Shown here in pieces: positions 21,231-35,500 of a stretch of 64,000 nucleotides of DNA. The notes under the pieces were generated by a model, which searched no databases, was not told where the DNA came from, and worked only from the letters and a program-made list of their open reading frames with translations. Each line of letters starts with the position of its first letter. Positions within the stretch are counted from its first letter, which is position 1. The translations under genes and the position numbers were made by a program. This DNA is from Chrysaora quinquecirrha. Its lineage: Eukaryota; Cnidaria; Scyphozoa; Semaeostomeae; Pelagiidae. Where the stretch lies: positions 241,171-305,170 of the forward strand of contig JACTAT010000149.1 in the NCBI GenBank assembly GCA_014526335.1. The letters are read 5' to 3'.

Positions 21231-23806
21231 TTATTATCTAGATCTCATTCAAACTCCAACGCAAGACAAATATATTTCCCTTTTAGATAAGTTTCACTTC
21301 ACCAGTTCACAGCTAAGATTATCATAACTGCATTCGTTTTCAAACCCTCACGTCGCCTTATCTCTGTCCAGATAAGATCCTGCGCAAACAATACACGATA
21401 TTTTTTTAGCTATTCTTCAATCAAAGAAACCTCAATTAGAAATAGTCGTGAATTACACCTGTAGTACCGTGCTGTTTCTTCCACACTGATTACAATTCCC
21501 TAATTTGCATCGAATTAAAGAACAATGCTTATAAGGTTCAGCTCTTGGAGAGGAGAAACTTCCCTTCATAATCAGACTTGTATGACTTCATTTGCTTTTA
21601 GCAGATGTTTCCCTTCCCAAGTTTGTATCTTTCTCAAAAGAGATTTTATTATGATTTCTTAAAATTTTCATTAAGAATAATCTTTTAATTCGTGTTTTCC
21701 CTAACACCTAAAGCCACTTCGTGTTTTGACTATCCCTTTGAAAGCCTCTTATGGCACCAAATAAAGGTTATTTTTTGTATTTGTGTTGACATGGAGAAAG
21801 CTATCTTCACTCGCAAGCTGTATTTGGACAGTGCAGCAGTGGTTTTATCACGTGGTCACGAATACTGCACATTGATTGGATGATGAAATGTGTGATACAA
21901 AATATGCGAATTCGCCTGCTAAATATGAATTCGAGTCTGTAAATATCCATTCTTCCTTAATCTTCCTTGTAATAATATTTCTAGGCTTGCTCAGGAACGA
22001 ATAACCATACCTTAGCGCATCAGAATCGAATTATTCCTTCTCGAATATAATTAAAAATAAACTTTATACCTTGTTTTAAATTTTTGATTTTGATAGCTTT
22101 TATTAGACAATGTTTTTTTGCATCGCCCTAAAAGTTAATGCCATTGCAATGCTTCTGACATACCTACGAAATGCAGATCTTTTTACCATTACGCACTCTA
22201 GACAAATTTTTCGTAAATTAATACTTCTTGGCATTTTTCAGAAATTTTCTTCAAGAAGTTGACCATAGTTTCTCCAGCACTGCTTACATGCTATCAATGT
22301 TTCTTTCAAACAATCTTCTTCAGAACTTCGGTGAAAATCATCGGCGAAGCTCGAAATTAGCTGTCTTGAACCTTATTCGAGCTGCGTCGGTGCTTCTAGT
22401 AATTTTCAAAAAGGCATATCGATAGAAAATTCCGTGCGATTTTGTTTACATTTCGCGCAAGCCAATTTTTACGTGTTTTTGTTTGTTTTAGAAGCAATGT
22501 TGAAGCTTTAAAACCAATTTCTGTTGTTGATAGGAAACAAACTGAATCTACTATTTTGAGGTTCACACAAATCGACCGGACTTGATTGAAAATAGATTTA
22601 TTTGTCAGAGAAAACAGACGATAGCAAACGAAAAACTGAATTTTTGATTTCTATTTTCCGCCATTTCAAATTTCCATTTCTGCAGGTTTAAGATGATTTG
22701 TTTTTATGGCCAACCAATAGCCAACCAAATCATTTGATGTTGTCAGGTGGTCCACAAACTGGCATTTGATTGGCTACATGGTAGGACAGAAAATGCGCTT
22801 GCAAAGCTGCTGCAAGCATCGTTCCGATCCTCTTGGGATTTATTCTAAGGTCCCTTGTGATTTGAAAGTGTATCAATTTCTTTCAAATTTTCTTTGTCAA
22901 ACAATCTTTGATTATTCTACTGCGACTTTTGTTTTACTGTACACTTTTGTTCTTTGTGCCAGCGTGCTGCGCACAATTTTTGAATGTGACGTGGTTTATC
23001 CAAGGTCTTTCTGTCATTCAAAAGTGCCTATTTGATGCAGCAGTGTTCCCATGCGTTTTTAGGGGGTTTTTAGCCACATTAGGCCAGTTGGCCTGCAGAC
23101 CAACGAAAGCCCAGATAGGCTTTCTTCGCCGAAACGTACGAGTAATAAAACTTGCAAGAAGGACTCCATTTCATCCGGCAACTGCATGTTGAAATGTGGA
23201 AATATATAAATGCATATGGTATGGTATGGTTAACAGATAAAGGTAAGGTTTTTTACTTCCTCTAAAACCCAAGTAAATAGTCTAAATGTCTATTCGCTGC
23301 ATATTCGCTCCTTCCAAAGAAATTTGCGGAGTGGACAATAATGGATTTTTGAATAATTTATGCAATTTATGCGTAGAGCATAAAAATAACGCAAATAACC
23401 CCGAACCTCCAGATCTATCATATATTCATAAATGATGCATAATTATTATGTTAGAGACATTTTATTACGCAAATAGAGGTTTTGGAACATAAATCACAGT
23501 TCAAATCATCATTCAGTTCAAGTTAATTAGCGAGCAGCGCATTTTGTGTGTATTTTGAGGATTTCGAGTGTTTTGCAAAGGCGTGAAATGTAAACAGGGC
23601 AGTTGGAAAACACTGTGGATGTGTTTAGTTTTTACAGTAATCGGGATGAATTGCCAAATATTTTCAAATTATTTGATTCCATTACCATTTTGCACCTTCT
23701 AGCGTTTTTATAACGTCCCAAATATCAGTTTTTGCGTTTGCGTTCCGCACAAAGGTGTGAAATGTAAACAGGGCAAACACTCTCAATGTGGTTTGTGCTA
23801 ACAGTA
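21231..23806. other. Spacer, no gene recognised
   Basis: AT-rich sequence. Short open frames exist (for example 22766-23035) but have no conserved composition or splice support. The word GCCGAAACGTACG near 23128 belongs to the hairpin motif set noted in the findings. Confidence 0.4.
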
Positions 23807-24102
23807 AGGCCCTAACCAAACGATCAAACATTGTTGATCAAACATTTGATATTTGCTTTGGGCTCTGGCCGAACGATCAAACATTGTTCGTCAAACATTT
23901 GACATCTGCTTGTCGTCGCGTTTGGCCACTCACAAAACACTGCTTGTCAAACAATTTTTTGCTTGTGGCCGAAAATGTTTTTTAAGTTTTTCAAACCATC
24001 ATGCCAAGCAATGTTTAGTGACGTGGCCAAACGGTCAAACATTGCTTTTAAAACAAATTACAAATGTTTGACCAACAATGTTTGATCGTTTAGCCAGGGC
24101 CT
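23807..24102. mobile_element. TIR family A copy
   Basis: Starts AGGCCCTAACCAAACGATC and ends GATCGTTTAGCCAGGGCCT, an inverted pair of about 45 bp including the following CAAACATTG block. A second terminus begins at about 23868, so copies may be nested. Degenerate sequence of the same kind continues to about 24250. Confidence 0.8.
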
Positions 24103-24685
24103 GTTTGACCGCGTTGCAAAACATGGTTTGAAAAGCAATGTAATGTTTTAAAAAACTTCAAAAACATTTTCTGCTTGTCACAAACAAAAGCTTGTTCGAC
24201 GAGCAATGTTTTGCGATGTGGCCTGAAGGTCAAACATGTTGCTTGACAAAAGAAAACAAAACAAATTGCAGAGTCCAATCAAGGAATATTCTGCTATGTT
24301 TGACAATTTGCAATTGATATTGAGAATAAAATTTGATACAAAAGCAAAATAAAAGTAACAAGCCATCTAAATTATTAACAATCGCTTTGTGGAATTGTGG
24401 AATAAAACTACTAGCTCTTACAATGCGTGTTTTAATTAATAAAATCATTAGAAAGTCTAGGCCTAGTTCATGCGCCGCAGCGAATTAAAACCGAGCTATG
24501 AGAAATTTCAGTGTCAATTTTATTTGGCATAAATGCAATGATAACTGCGACGTATGAAAACAATACCGAAGTTAATGCTAACTGCGCTGTTACTTCAGCT
24601 GCTCTGCCTCATAAAACGCCTTAACTGCACCTTTAACTGATTTAAATTCGACCAATGAATCCAACTCCGCAGCTATGGCGGAGTA
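24103..24685. other. Spacer, mostly degenerate family A sequence then unique
   Basis: The first 150 bases repeat family A words (AAACATTTTCTGCTTGTC). The rest is AT-rich with nothing recognised. Confidence 0.4.
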
Positions 24686-25131
24686 AGGCCCTGGCCAAAC
24701 GATAAAACATTGTTGGTCAAACATTTGAAATGTGCCTGTCAAGCAAAATGTTTGGCCGTTTGGCCACGTCCAAAAACATTGCTGTCCAACAACGATGTTA
24801 TTGCTAATGCAAAAGCACGAACGCCTTGTTGCTAAGAAATGTTGCTAGGTGGTGAAATGTTACAAGTTGTTGCAGTTTGTCAAAACTAAAGAAATGTTTG
24901 ACAAGCAATGTTGGAAAGGCGGCCAAACGATCAAACATTGCTCGACAAGCGAAAATAAGCAAAAATTGTGGCGTGATGTTTTTGAAAGAGTTCAAAAAAT
25001 CTTTTGCTTGACGCACGCAAAAAATGTTGGACCAGCAATGTTTTCAGACGTGGCCAAACGGTCAAACATTTTGCTTTACAAGCAAATTTCAAATGTTGGA
25101 TTAATAATGTTTGATCGTTTGGCCACGGCCT
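24686..25131. mobile_element. TIR family A copy, best preserved ends
   Basis: Left end AGGCCCTGGCCAAACGATAA, right end GATCGTTTGGCCACGGCCT. Internal GGCCAAACGGTCAAACATT blocks appear on both strands. Non-coding. It lies about 230 bp beyond the end of the ABCA coding region. Confidence 0.8.
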
Positions 25132-25362
25132 AAGGGGGAAGATAAAGGCTCAAAGCTGAATTAAATTCGCTGCACTATAACTTCGAAGCTTGAACTAGGC
25201 CTAAATTAAGCTGTAAATCTGAATCGTGGACATAACCGAAGTTATTTAAGCGTTCTAACGTATAGTGTAATACAAAATTAATAATGAAATGTACAATCAT
25301 TTGGATGCAATATAAATCTTACAAAATTAGGCTTAAAAATCATGTATGCGGTGATAAAAGCT

Positions 25363-28300
25363 TTAAGATGTCTGTATAGTTCGTTCATCTTCCATTTGAT
25401 AGCGTGCGAAATTCAAGAAAACTTGCTCCAAAGTTGTCTGACTAACAGAGTAGTCATCAATATTAAACTGCTCTTTGGCTTGCTCCATAACTGCAAAGAC
25501 TTTTGCCCAGGATTTTGATTCGTCTCTGAGTTGATAATGAACCATCCCTTGATGCTCGTCTTTGAGAATTGACCCTGGGAAATTAGCGTGGATGAATTGC
25601 TTTAATGGGACTGTGTCGGGATATCGACCACCTAGAGGAAAATAGAAAAGCTTTTAAGGAAAAATAGAGTGATAGCCCTGCACCAAGGGCGACATGGGTT
25701 GTTGTTGTTGTTGTTACTTTGTTTTGAGTAGGTTGGTATTTCTATTTTCAGTAACTCAAAAACGTAGTTGTCTTTTGTTGCCTTGCGCCGCGGTGATTCT
25801 GCTTACACTATGTTATTTCTAGCCTTTTCAGCTAATTTAGGCCTACTATGCACGCCACATCCAGGCATGGGACCCCTAGTTTAGCGTCCCTTCCGAAGGA
25901 CGGCAGAGTGAGTTGCTTAGTCATATATCTGGAAAGTCATCCATTCAAATGCTGACCTCACACGATCAAGCTTAACTTCAGCTGTCTATCAAGCACTGAA
26001 TGAGAAGCTTGGCTACTCACTCCTGGGGGCATAAAATTTACCCGTTGAGAGATAATCTTGCTTAAGCCAGGCTTCTGTCGACTTTGGAACCAACACCCAC
26101 TAGTTATAACTCCCTTGTAACTGCTAACTTATATCGACATGCCAACAACAAGTCAGAACTGATTGCATACAGTTTACCGCGGGTGCAAGAGCGCTCAGGT
26201 CGACTGATGGGAATCGTTTTCTTAAGTTTCTAAGGACCAGAAACCTGAAACGTCCTTTCCGTTCAATTTAAATCAGCCGAAAATATTGATTAGTACCCAA
26301 TAGTCATCAGGGTAATCGAAGCTTCGCTAAGTCACGTCGCCTACGTATGTCATCAAGTTCTAGTAAAATTCTCATTTTCTTACCGACTCTTGCAAGCAAT
26401 GTATACCCCTCGCCAAATTTGCTCTTCAAGTGTTGGGGGCTTCCAAGGCATTTAAACTGACCGTTTACCATAACTGCAAGTCTTGTACAAAGAGCTTCAC
26501 ACTCTTCCATACTAGAAAGGAGAAAAAGATTTTGTATTAATTCGACAGATTAAGAGTACTCTAGCCTTCAGTATTAAGGAAAGGTACATTATCCTCGCCT
26601 CACGCCAAAGATCAGGAAAAAATACAAAAAACATGAGGTAAGAAATAAAAGTGAAATGCTAAAAAAAAAAGGAAAATCCGACCTTATTCAAGCCAAGGGA
26701 ATGCAAGCCAAGCCAAGCAAATCCAAGCCAAGCCAAGCCAAGTCAAACCAAGCGAAACCAAGCAAATCCAAGCCAAGCCAAGCCAAGCCAAGCCAAGCCA
26801 AGCAAAGCAAATATAAGTCAAGCCAAGCCAATCTAAGCCAATCCAAGCCAAGACTAATCAAGCCAAGCCAAGCCAAGCCAAGTCAAGCGAATCCAAGTCA
26901 AATTAAGCAAATAAAAGTCAAGCCAAGCCAGTCCAAGCCAAGTCAAACCAAGCCAAGAAAATCCAAGCCAAGTCAAGCCAAATGAAACATTTTCGGACAG
27001 ACAAGTCGAAAACTTACATGAAAGACAGATTCATAACAGGCAGAAAGATATCAGCAAACGATAGTAAATAGCAATTTCTAGCTGCGGAATATGAAGTGCG
27101 AAATTATAAACAAAGAGATAAAATTTGTTATAGGTCTAGTGTCCTGTTTAGTTCATAGCATGAAATTAATTTTTTCAACGTTATTTATCGTGTATAATCC
27201 AACAATCACGAGCCGCAAGGATTAGCCCGCAGAAGTCGGCTTTAAGGGAAAAGAATCGTCGTTATGAGCCTTTGAAAAGTATATCTTATCCTTTGGGTAA
27301 TGTTTGAACTTGGGATCAGGCTAGAAAAGTAACACTTAAATAGCAAGATAAGTTTGCCTAGAGTTTTAACACAAGTCGTAGTTTTCATTGCGCTGTGATA
27401 ACACTGCAGGGTAAACAAAAGCTTCAACTTTGACGTAGGAAAATCTATACTTTCTATCAAACAAATGCTTTGAAGCAAACAGCAGTTAAAAAACCCAGAG
27501 TCACATTTTCTTACCTGTGAGAAGTAATGACAATCGACTTCTCCCCCTGACGATATCTTGTCAAAGCATCCCACAACATTCTCCTTGCAGCCGGATCCAT
27601 ACCAGTCGTAGGCTCATCCAGGAAAATTACAGGGGGGTCACCAACCAGTGCCATTGCAGTGCTCAACTTTCTCTTGTTTCCACCGCTAAAAAGATAACGT
27701 TAAGACTTTAGCTAACGGTAAGACTTTAGGTCCTGCATGATCCATATGAAATAGAATAAATTGATTTTCTGAAGGGTTATGGCTACTCATAAACATCAAA
27801 TTATTGGTTTAGTAACGGCCCACAAGTGGGTAACATGTGGGAAAGGCAACAACAATCAAAGAAAATTGAAACTTCAATATGTGACAAGGGCCCAGAGGCA
27901 ACAAGGGTCTCTACACAAAAAGGGCCTGTATGCAAAGAGGGACTATAGGCAACGAGGGCCTATAGGCAAGAACGGCCAATATGCAACAAGGGCCAATATG
28001 TACCAAGGGCCCAGAGGCAACAAGGGTCTCTATACAATAAGGGCCTGTAAGCAAAGAGGAACTATAGGTGACAAAGTCCCATAGGCAAGAAGGGCCAATA
28101 TACAACAAGGACCAATATGCAACAAGGTCCCAGAGGCAACAAGGGTCTCTATACAACAAGGGCCTGTATGCAAAGAGGGACTATAGGCAACGAGGGCCTA
28201 TAGACAAGAAGGGCCAATATGCAACAAGGGTCTCTATACAATAAGGGCCTGTATGCAAAGAGGAACTATAGGCGACAAGGTCCCATAGGCAACAAAGGCC

Positions 28301-31300
28301 TATATGCAGAAAGGAATTATAGGCTCCAAGGGCCTATATTTTGTTCCTCGTCTATTATAATTTGAGATTTACACATAGCATAATGGGGTTAAGATCGCAT
28401 TTCTTTTCTAAATAAAAATGCCTTTTACTTACCTATAGCTTTTTGAAACTTTGTCAATATGCTCATCAAATGTTAACGAAACTGCTAAATCTTCCACAAT
28501 CCTCGGTATATCTTTCTCTGGTATACCACGCAGACGAGCGTACATCGTCAATAATTCTCTGCCAGTCATTAAATCAATTAAGGCATCGAACTGAGGACAA
28601 TAACCCATGTATTGGCGAACCTGAAAATGTTTAGAAGAAATTTTCAGCTGACCATACGGATTTCAAATCTCTCGAGAGCGATAAAAAGAATTTCTATAAA
28701 AGACGAACAGTAGAGGGCCGTGTTTCTCCTATTTTATAGCTGTAACAAATTTGTCTTTTGAAACAGAACCTCATAAAGTACACGCTGTAAGGCTTTAAAC
28801 ATTTTTAAGCGAAATTCTAATGTTTGACAAACAATGTTTGATCTTTAAGCCAGGGCTTTTGTCAAACATTTTGCTTTTCAAGCAAAAATTGTTCTAACTT
28901 AATTGTACCGAGATTTTCTTGTGACTATGGTAAAACAAAGTGTTTTTGAACTTTTCGACAATAATTTGCAATAAATTTTGCTTCCTTTACTTGTACAGAA
29001 ATGTTTAATGACGTGGCCAAACGCTTAAACATTGCTGAAAGCAAATTCCAAATGCTTGACAAATAATGTTTTGATCGTTTGACCAGAGCCTAACAAAACA
29101 CGTTTTTAGTAATAATCAACTCCGTAAGAGCCACATAACCCAGCGAAATCAAGTGGTTTATAATTGATAATAATTTTTTACACACTGAATGAATCTTAAG
29201 GCCGGTTTCCGCACTGCTAAATCTTTCCCTTGATCTGAAAAAGCTCAGGAGCTTATTTAATATCACTCGCAAGAGAGAAATCAACGCGCTCAAAAGTTGA
29301 ACTAAATCAACTTTCTCAAAAAGCTCGAGAGCATCTCAGGCGCACAAATAATCTCTGATTCAGCGGTATTTCTGCTGTACTGCCCATGCGTTGGAGAAAG
29401 CCTCCTGAACTTTTTTCGCCCAAGGGAAAAATGCAGCTGTGTGGAAATTAGCCGTGAGTTAATGAGGATGACAAAGTGATTTGAAAATGATGTTACCTTG
29501 TTCATTTCCGTGCTGACATCATAGCCATCTACACTGATCGAGCCTTCAGATAAACTTTCATCTCCTGTTATCATTTTAAATGTCGTTGTTTTTCCCGCTC
29601 CGTTCAAACCCAACAGTCCGAAGCATTCGCCATGTGGAATTCCTAATGATATGCGGTCAACAGCCAGAAATTTCTTGCCTGAAAAAGAAACGTGAGCATC
29701 AAGAAAATCGCACAATGGCAGAGGTTACCTTATGTTTCCATACGAGTTTCCAACGTCGTCCCCAGGGTGAATAGGCCTCTACGTGAAACTCCGCTGTCCA
29801 TACTCGACCCTGGTATCGGCCTTGTCTATTCACAATTTGATTGGCTGTTCAAACAGTGACGTCACAGTTTCTTCAAAATTTCACACCAAAATAGGCCAAA
29901 AACTATGCAAAAAGCAACTATAAAAACAAAAAAAATGATACTACATGAGATATTGTATCTTGCCTTGCAGTTATCAATGAAGTTCTTTGCATTTTCTTTC
30001 TAAGAACATCTGCTTTCGGAATCTACATCTTGTTTTTATGCCTAGGCCAAAATTGCCAGTAATTTGGCAGATTTTGTGGCCGGTACCAGGGCCAAATCGA
30101 TTTGACGGTTGAGATTCGAGGAAATTCGACTTATGCTGCAAAATAAGATCATTTCTTACCTATATTACCGTAATATTTCGTGACATTGTTTAAAACCAGC
30201 ACGTCATCATAGGCATCAGAATACGCATCGATACGCTGCATCTCTGCTGCAACATCTTCATCCATAGGTATCGAAATCTCTTTTTGCACACGCTCTGGCG
30301 GTAGTTCAGCTTGGGTAGTGGTAAGCTGTTGAAACTTCCTTTCCCTTTTTGATCCCTTACGAGGTGCACAAGAGAACACTCCATACTCAATGAGGAGAAC
30401 CAGCGTGAAGAACACAAGACCTTCAATTGCAAGAAACACAAGATAACGTCCAACTCCAGGTGTATCCCAGGCGAGATAATTCGTTTGAAAAACAATATGA
30501 TTAGGAGAATTCTTCAACATTTTAGCCACTGCAGCTTCACAAATTTTCTCTGGATTTGGGACATGCATCTTTTTCAGCATTTCGACACACGAACTCACTC
30601 CTTTATGATAAATATCAATATACTGATGGTTGGTAAACATATCATCCAGTGCTTGGCCTAAGGCGTAATTTGGCAGCACAAGAAAGGCCCATTTTAATGC
30701 TTTTGCAACGTCGAGAAGATCCAATGCTGGAATACTGAGAATGAAGACAGTGAGGAGTGTAGCCAAGCCAGTGATGACGTTGAAGATTGTTAATCTGATA
30801 AAGGCAGTTGATGGGACGGTGAATAAAAATGAGAATAGGTAGATCAATGGAACCACTGCCCAACCGTACATCATTAATAGCAGGACAACATATCCCAGTC
30901 GTTCGCCTGTGAAAAAATATAATGTTACTGACTAAATGAAAAAGGTTGATAAGAAATTTCTGACTTAAACAAAACTTCAAAATTGCGATAAATGACCATG
31001 ATCCTTTTCAACGGACGTTAGAACTTTCCGACTGCTAAAAGCTAACCGAGGGTTGGCAGCAGCAATTCACATAGTAATGGCATTTTTCACTTGATTTTCG
31101 AATCGCCAGGAGACATGAGGCAATTAAGGCAAACATGCAAACTCAACTGGTGTTTACTTCCAGGAGAGTTGAGTAGAATAAAAATTTAAAAGTTTCTCTT
31201 CCAGTATTGGAGAGAGAAACTTAGAATATTTAATTCAACTCAATCCTTCTGGAAGAAAACACCAGCTGAGTCTGCAACGCGGGCTAGGCCAACAGGGCAT

Positions 31301-32452
31301 ACAAGTTTTTAAGCGACCGTGTTTTCTTCTTTCTCCTAACTGCCTGATCATCAAAGTTTTGGAAAGTCGGTTTATATGAATCCAAACTTATTCGCATTAA
31401 ACCTATACTTGGGGTATAGACTTATTGCATGAGTCATTAGTTTCCGCTCCTCCAACACCCCGACACCCCACTACAACTACAGTTTGAGCGATCTCATTTT
31501 AGTGTTGACCTCAGTCTCATGAGCGATAACTGGGACTCAGGTAATAAGTCTACTTGGGATAGCGGGAAAAGGCGGGAGCATTTTTGGACATACTTAAAAG
31601 CTTTTTCGTCTGACAATCCTCAGAGTATAACGGTCCGAAACACACCGAAACAACTGAATAAGGCGAAATTATACCCAGATGCTGATCGAAATGCACAAAA
31701 CATAAAGGTGAAGCTATGGCCTTTCGATCCGACCTTTGCAATAAATAGGAAAGAAACCACATTTCTCATTGCCCGATGATGGGAGACGGATCTCTCCCGA
31801 AACGTTGCCCTACTAAATATCAAAGGCTTGTCATGAATAAGTGGTGACTATCATGTCTAATACGATGTGAGAAACAGCCTTGATAAGTCCGAATATATTT
31901 ACTCAGTGAAGCTATGGATTGTTATGGTGTTTTAAACACCAATCAGATCACAAAATATAGCGGGATGTCCAATAAAATCATTTGGTAGAGTCCAAATAGG
32001 AAAATGTATAGGTAGAACCTGAATAGAATTTTGTTGTACCTACAATGTTATAATCATAAACAGTAGGAACATACCTGAATATGCTGGTATATTGAAGGCG
32101 GCGAATATGATGACGATAAGGACAACTGTTATAGAGAAATTGATCGCATCCCAAGCAAAAGTTGCTGTCCAATAGCAGAAAGGTCCAACTCCACTGACAA
32201 ATTGTAAATGTTTGGCTTTGCTTGCTCTTTCTTGCACAAGGAATATGACGAAGCTTGATGCCAGGAAAGCCATTCCAAATAGGATATTAATTCAATTCAA
32301 TTCAATTCAATTTTATTTGTAGAATAAAGAGCCTAAAACAATGTATAATTAATAATATAAAGACTTTATTCTACACGACCCAAGAAAAGCAAAGCTTATC
32401 TAGCTTGGGCCGTTAACAAAACAAAATAAGAAAGATACAAAATACTTAAAAT

Positions 32453-32513
<61 letters not shown>

Positions 32514-35500
32514 AAATACAAGATGATCAATGCATGTTTAGTATTAGATATATATATATATATATATTATAAATAAGAGATACTATATAGTCGGATGCAA
32601 AAGATAATTATATATATATATATAATTTATATATATATATATTCTTCTACAAGTAAACGTAAGCTAATTAAGATATACTAAGTATCAAAAAAAAGTACAA
32701 GAAGCCTTTTAAGAAAGAAATAATCGAGTTCCCGTTTGGAATTAATATTTTTCTATCAAACTTGCTTTTAATTTATTTTTGAAAGTATTGATATTTGCAA
32801 TATTTTTAATTGAAGTTGGCAGAGAATTCCAGAGCTGGGCTCCTCTATTTCGTAATGTTTTATCACCCCATTGTTTATTTGATTTGTACAACTGATAGTG
32901 TTTGCTTTGCCTCGTATCATAATTGTGTTTACTTTCATTTTCAAGAAGTAGTCGTTAAAAACATCCGGAAGCATTTTTTTATTATAGTTCACATGATGCA
33001 TTAATTTAACAATTTTGAATTCATACAAATCGTTTAGTTTTAGAATTTTAGCTTCTTTATGCAATAAGTTTGTCGGGTACCTAGAATCTTTGAAGAGTAA
33101 GATTCTAAGAATTCTATTTTGCAACACTTGTAGCTGTTTTATATACTTAGTTGCAGCTAAACCGTAAGCTTCAAAAGCATAGCTTATTTTAGATAAGACA
33201 AGTGAATCATATAGTGTTAGCAGACATTCTGTAGGAACAAAATGTCTGACCTTTGCAAAATGGACGAGAATTTTACGATTTCGTTTTTGATTTTATCGAC
33301 ATGTTGCTCCCAAGTCAGATTCTTGTCCAATATGATTCCAAGATATTTAATATTAGATACTTGTTTTAATTCATCCCCCATAACTACTTGCAATGAGTTA
33401 TTTGTTAAAGAAGCTTTGGAGGGTGAAAAGATAGTATAATTTGTTTTACTCGTATTTACCATAAGTTTATTTGCACTTAGCCACTCGTCTACTTTTGCAA
33501 GTTCTTCATTTGATTTTTGAATTAGCTTATCAATATTTTCATCGAAACAAAATATGTTTGTATCATCAGCAAAAAGTCTGGGCTTTGCATTTGTTGCATT
33601 CGCCATATCATTCACATAAATAATAAAAAGAATTGGTCCAAGTACTGACCCTTGAGGAACACCTTTGTTTATCTGACCTAACGAGGATTTAGTTTTGTTC
33701 GCAAAAGTATACTGCCTACGGTTTTTGAGGTAGCTTTCAAACCATTCGTAAATTTTACCCCTGAATCCATAATTTTTCAGTTTGTATAAGAGTTTAGAGT
33801 GGTCTATAGTATCAAAAGCCTTTGATAGGTCGAGGAAAGTTCCAAAGCAGTGGATACCCTTGTCAAGATTTAAATACATATTTTCTAATAATTCTAGAAG
33901 GGCATGCATGGTCGAATGTCCTTCACGGAAACCAAATTGAAGTTTATACAAGATATTATGTTTTGATAGAAAAGAAAGTATCTGTTTTGCAAGAAGACGT
34001 TCCATTATTTTTCGAAACAAGATAGTAATGATATTGGTCTATAATTTGTTGCATCTTTCCTATCACCACCTTTGAAAATTGGAATAATTCGTGCAATTTT
34101 CCAGATATCTGGCACCATTCCAGAGCTGAAGGATACGTTATATAGGTGCGTGAGTGGTTTAGCTAAAACAGAGCAAGCAGCTTTAATAATTGATGGTGTT
34201 AAACCGTCATCTCCAGGAGACTTTCTTGTTTTTAAGGCATGGATTTGCAAGAGCACCTCGTTTGTGTCAATTGGTTTAAGAAAAAATGAGTTTGAAATCG
34301 GCTCTTTCATGAAGACTGAAAATTCTTTGCTAGGGGACTTTATTTGTGCCGCAATTTTTTCCCCTACGTTGCAGAAATGAGTATTCAGAGCATTGGCTAT
34401 ATCTGCGTCTGTTTCAAAAGACTTACCCTCGTAAGAAATTTCACTAATTGCATTACCATTTGAATTCTTTTTTGGGTTTAAAATTCTTCCTAATACGGAC
34501 CACATTTTCGTTATTCTCGTTGATTTGCAGTCAAAAAGTTCTTTAAAGTAAGAGCTTTTTGCTTTACGAAGACAAGTATTAAGAGTATTTCGGTACTTAG
34601 TATACTTTTGCTTGTTTTCTTGTGTTCTAGTTTTCAGGTATTTGATGAAGAGTTTTTCTTTTTTAAGAATTGATTTTTTCAAAAGCGTTGAGACCCAAGG
34701 TTTATCTTTAAGTCTTCTTTTAGAAACTGTTTTTAGTGGAAATGATTCATCGTACGCTTTGTCAACAATATTATAAAAATTTGTGGCACATTTGTTTACT
34801 TCGTTTTCATTATATATACTTGACCAATTTGCCTCTGAAAGTAAGTCCACAAATTTCGAAGTATGTCTAGGGCCGAAAATTCGAGTTTTTAATCTTCTTT
34901 TATCGCATACATGCAATTGATTTCGATAAGTTATTAGAAAAGTTGCAAAGTGATCTGAAATATCTGTTAAAATGTTACCTGCTGTAATTGTTTCACTTGG
35001 AGTTCGCTCTTTAATGAACATATGGTCGATTAGAGTGGCCGTATGATCCGTAATTCTTGTTGGCAAAGTTGTACCAGGGAGGAAACCATGAGTTAGCATC
35101 ATTTCTAGATATTCTTTCGTTCTCCCCCTACCTTGTAGGCTATATTTAATAAGATCAATATTAATATCTCCTACAATTATGCACTGGTCATGTTTTAAAG
35201 TTTGGATTGACTGGATCGTTTTATCAAGGTTATCATTGAAATCTGCGATATCTCCATTTGGATGTCTATATATTATTCCTAAGATAGATTCGTTATTATT
35301 TTTTGATAATTTTACCCAAATGTTTTCACAAGGATCTTTGCATTTTAAGGTTAAGTCTTTTAAAAGTCAAGTTTTATATTTTGCTTTACGTATAGACCAA
35401 CTCCTCCGAAATTATTGTTTACTGGAGGTACAGCATAAAAGACATACCCGTCCAGCAAGTATTTATACATTTCCAAGTTAACATTGTAAATTTCGCTTAA

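Noticed and set aside
26656..26985. 109-codon ORF of SKPSQAKP repeats
   Set aside because: Pure product of the AAGCC minisatellite inside an ABCA intron.
27779..28340. ORFs and regularly spaced repeats that might suggest a CRISPR-like array
   Set aside because: Units are contiguous and related throughout with no unique spacers, inside a eukaryotic intron; this is a minisatellite.
31519..31779. 86-codon plus-strand ORF in an ABCA intron
   Set aside because: No splice support, no protein-like conservation, and it overlaps a hairpin motif of repeat origin.
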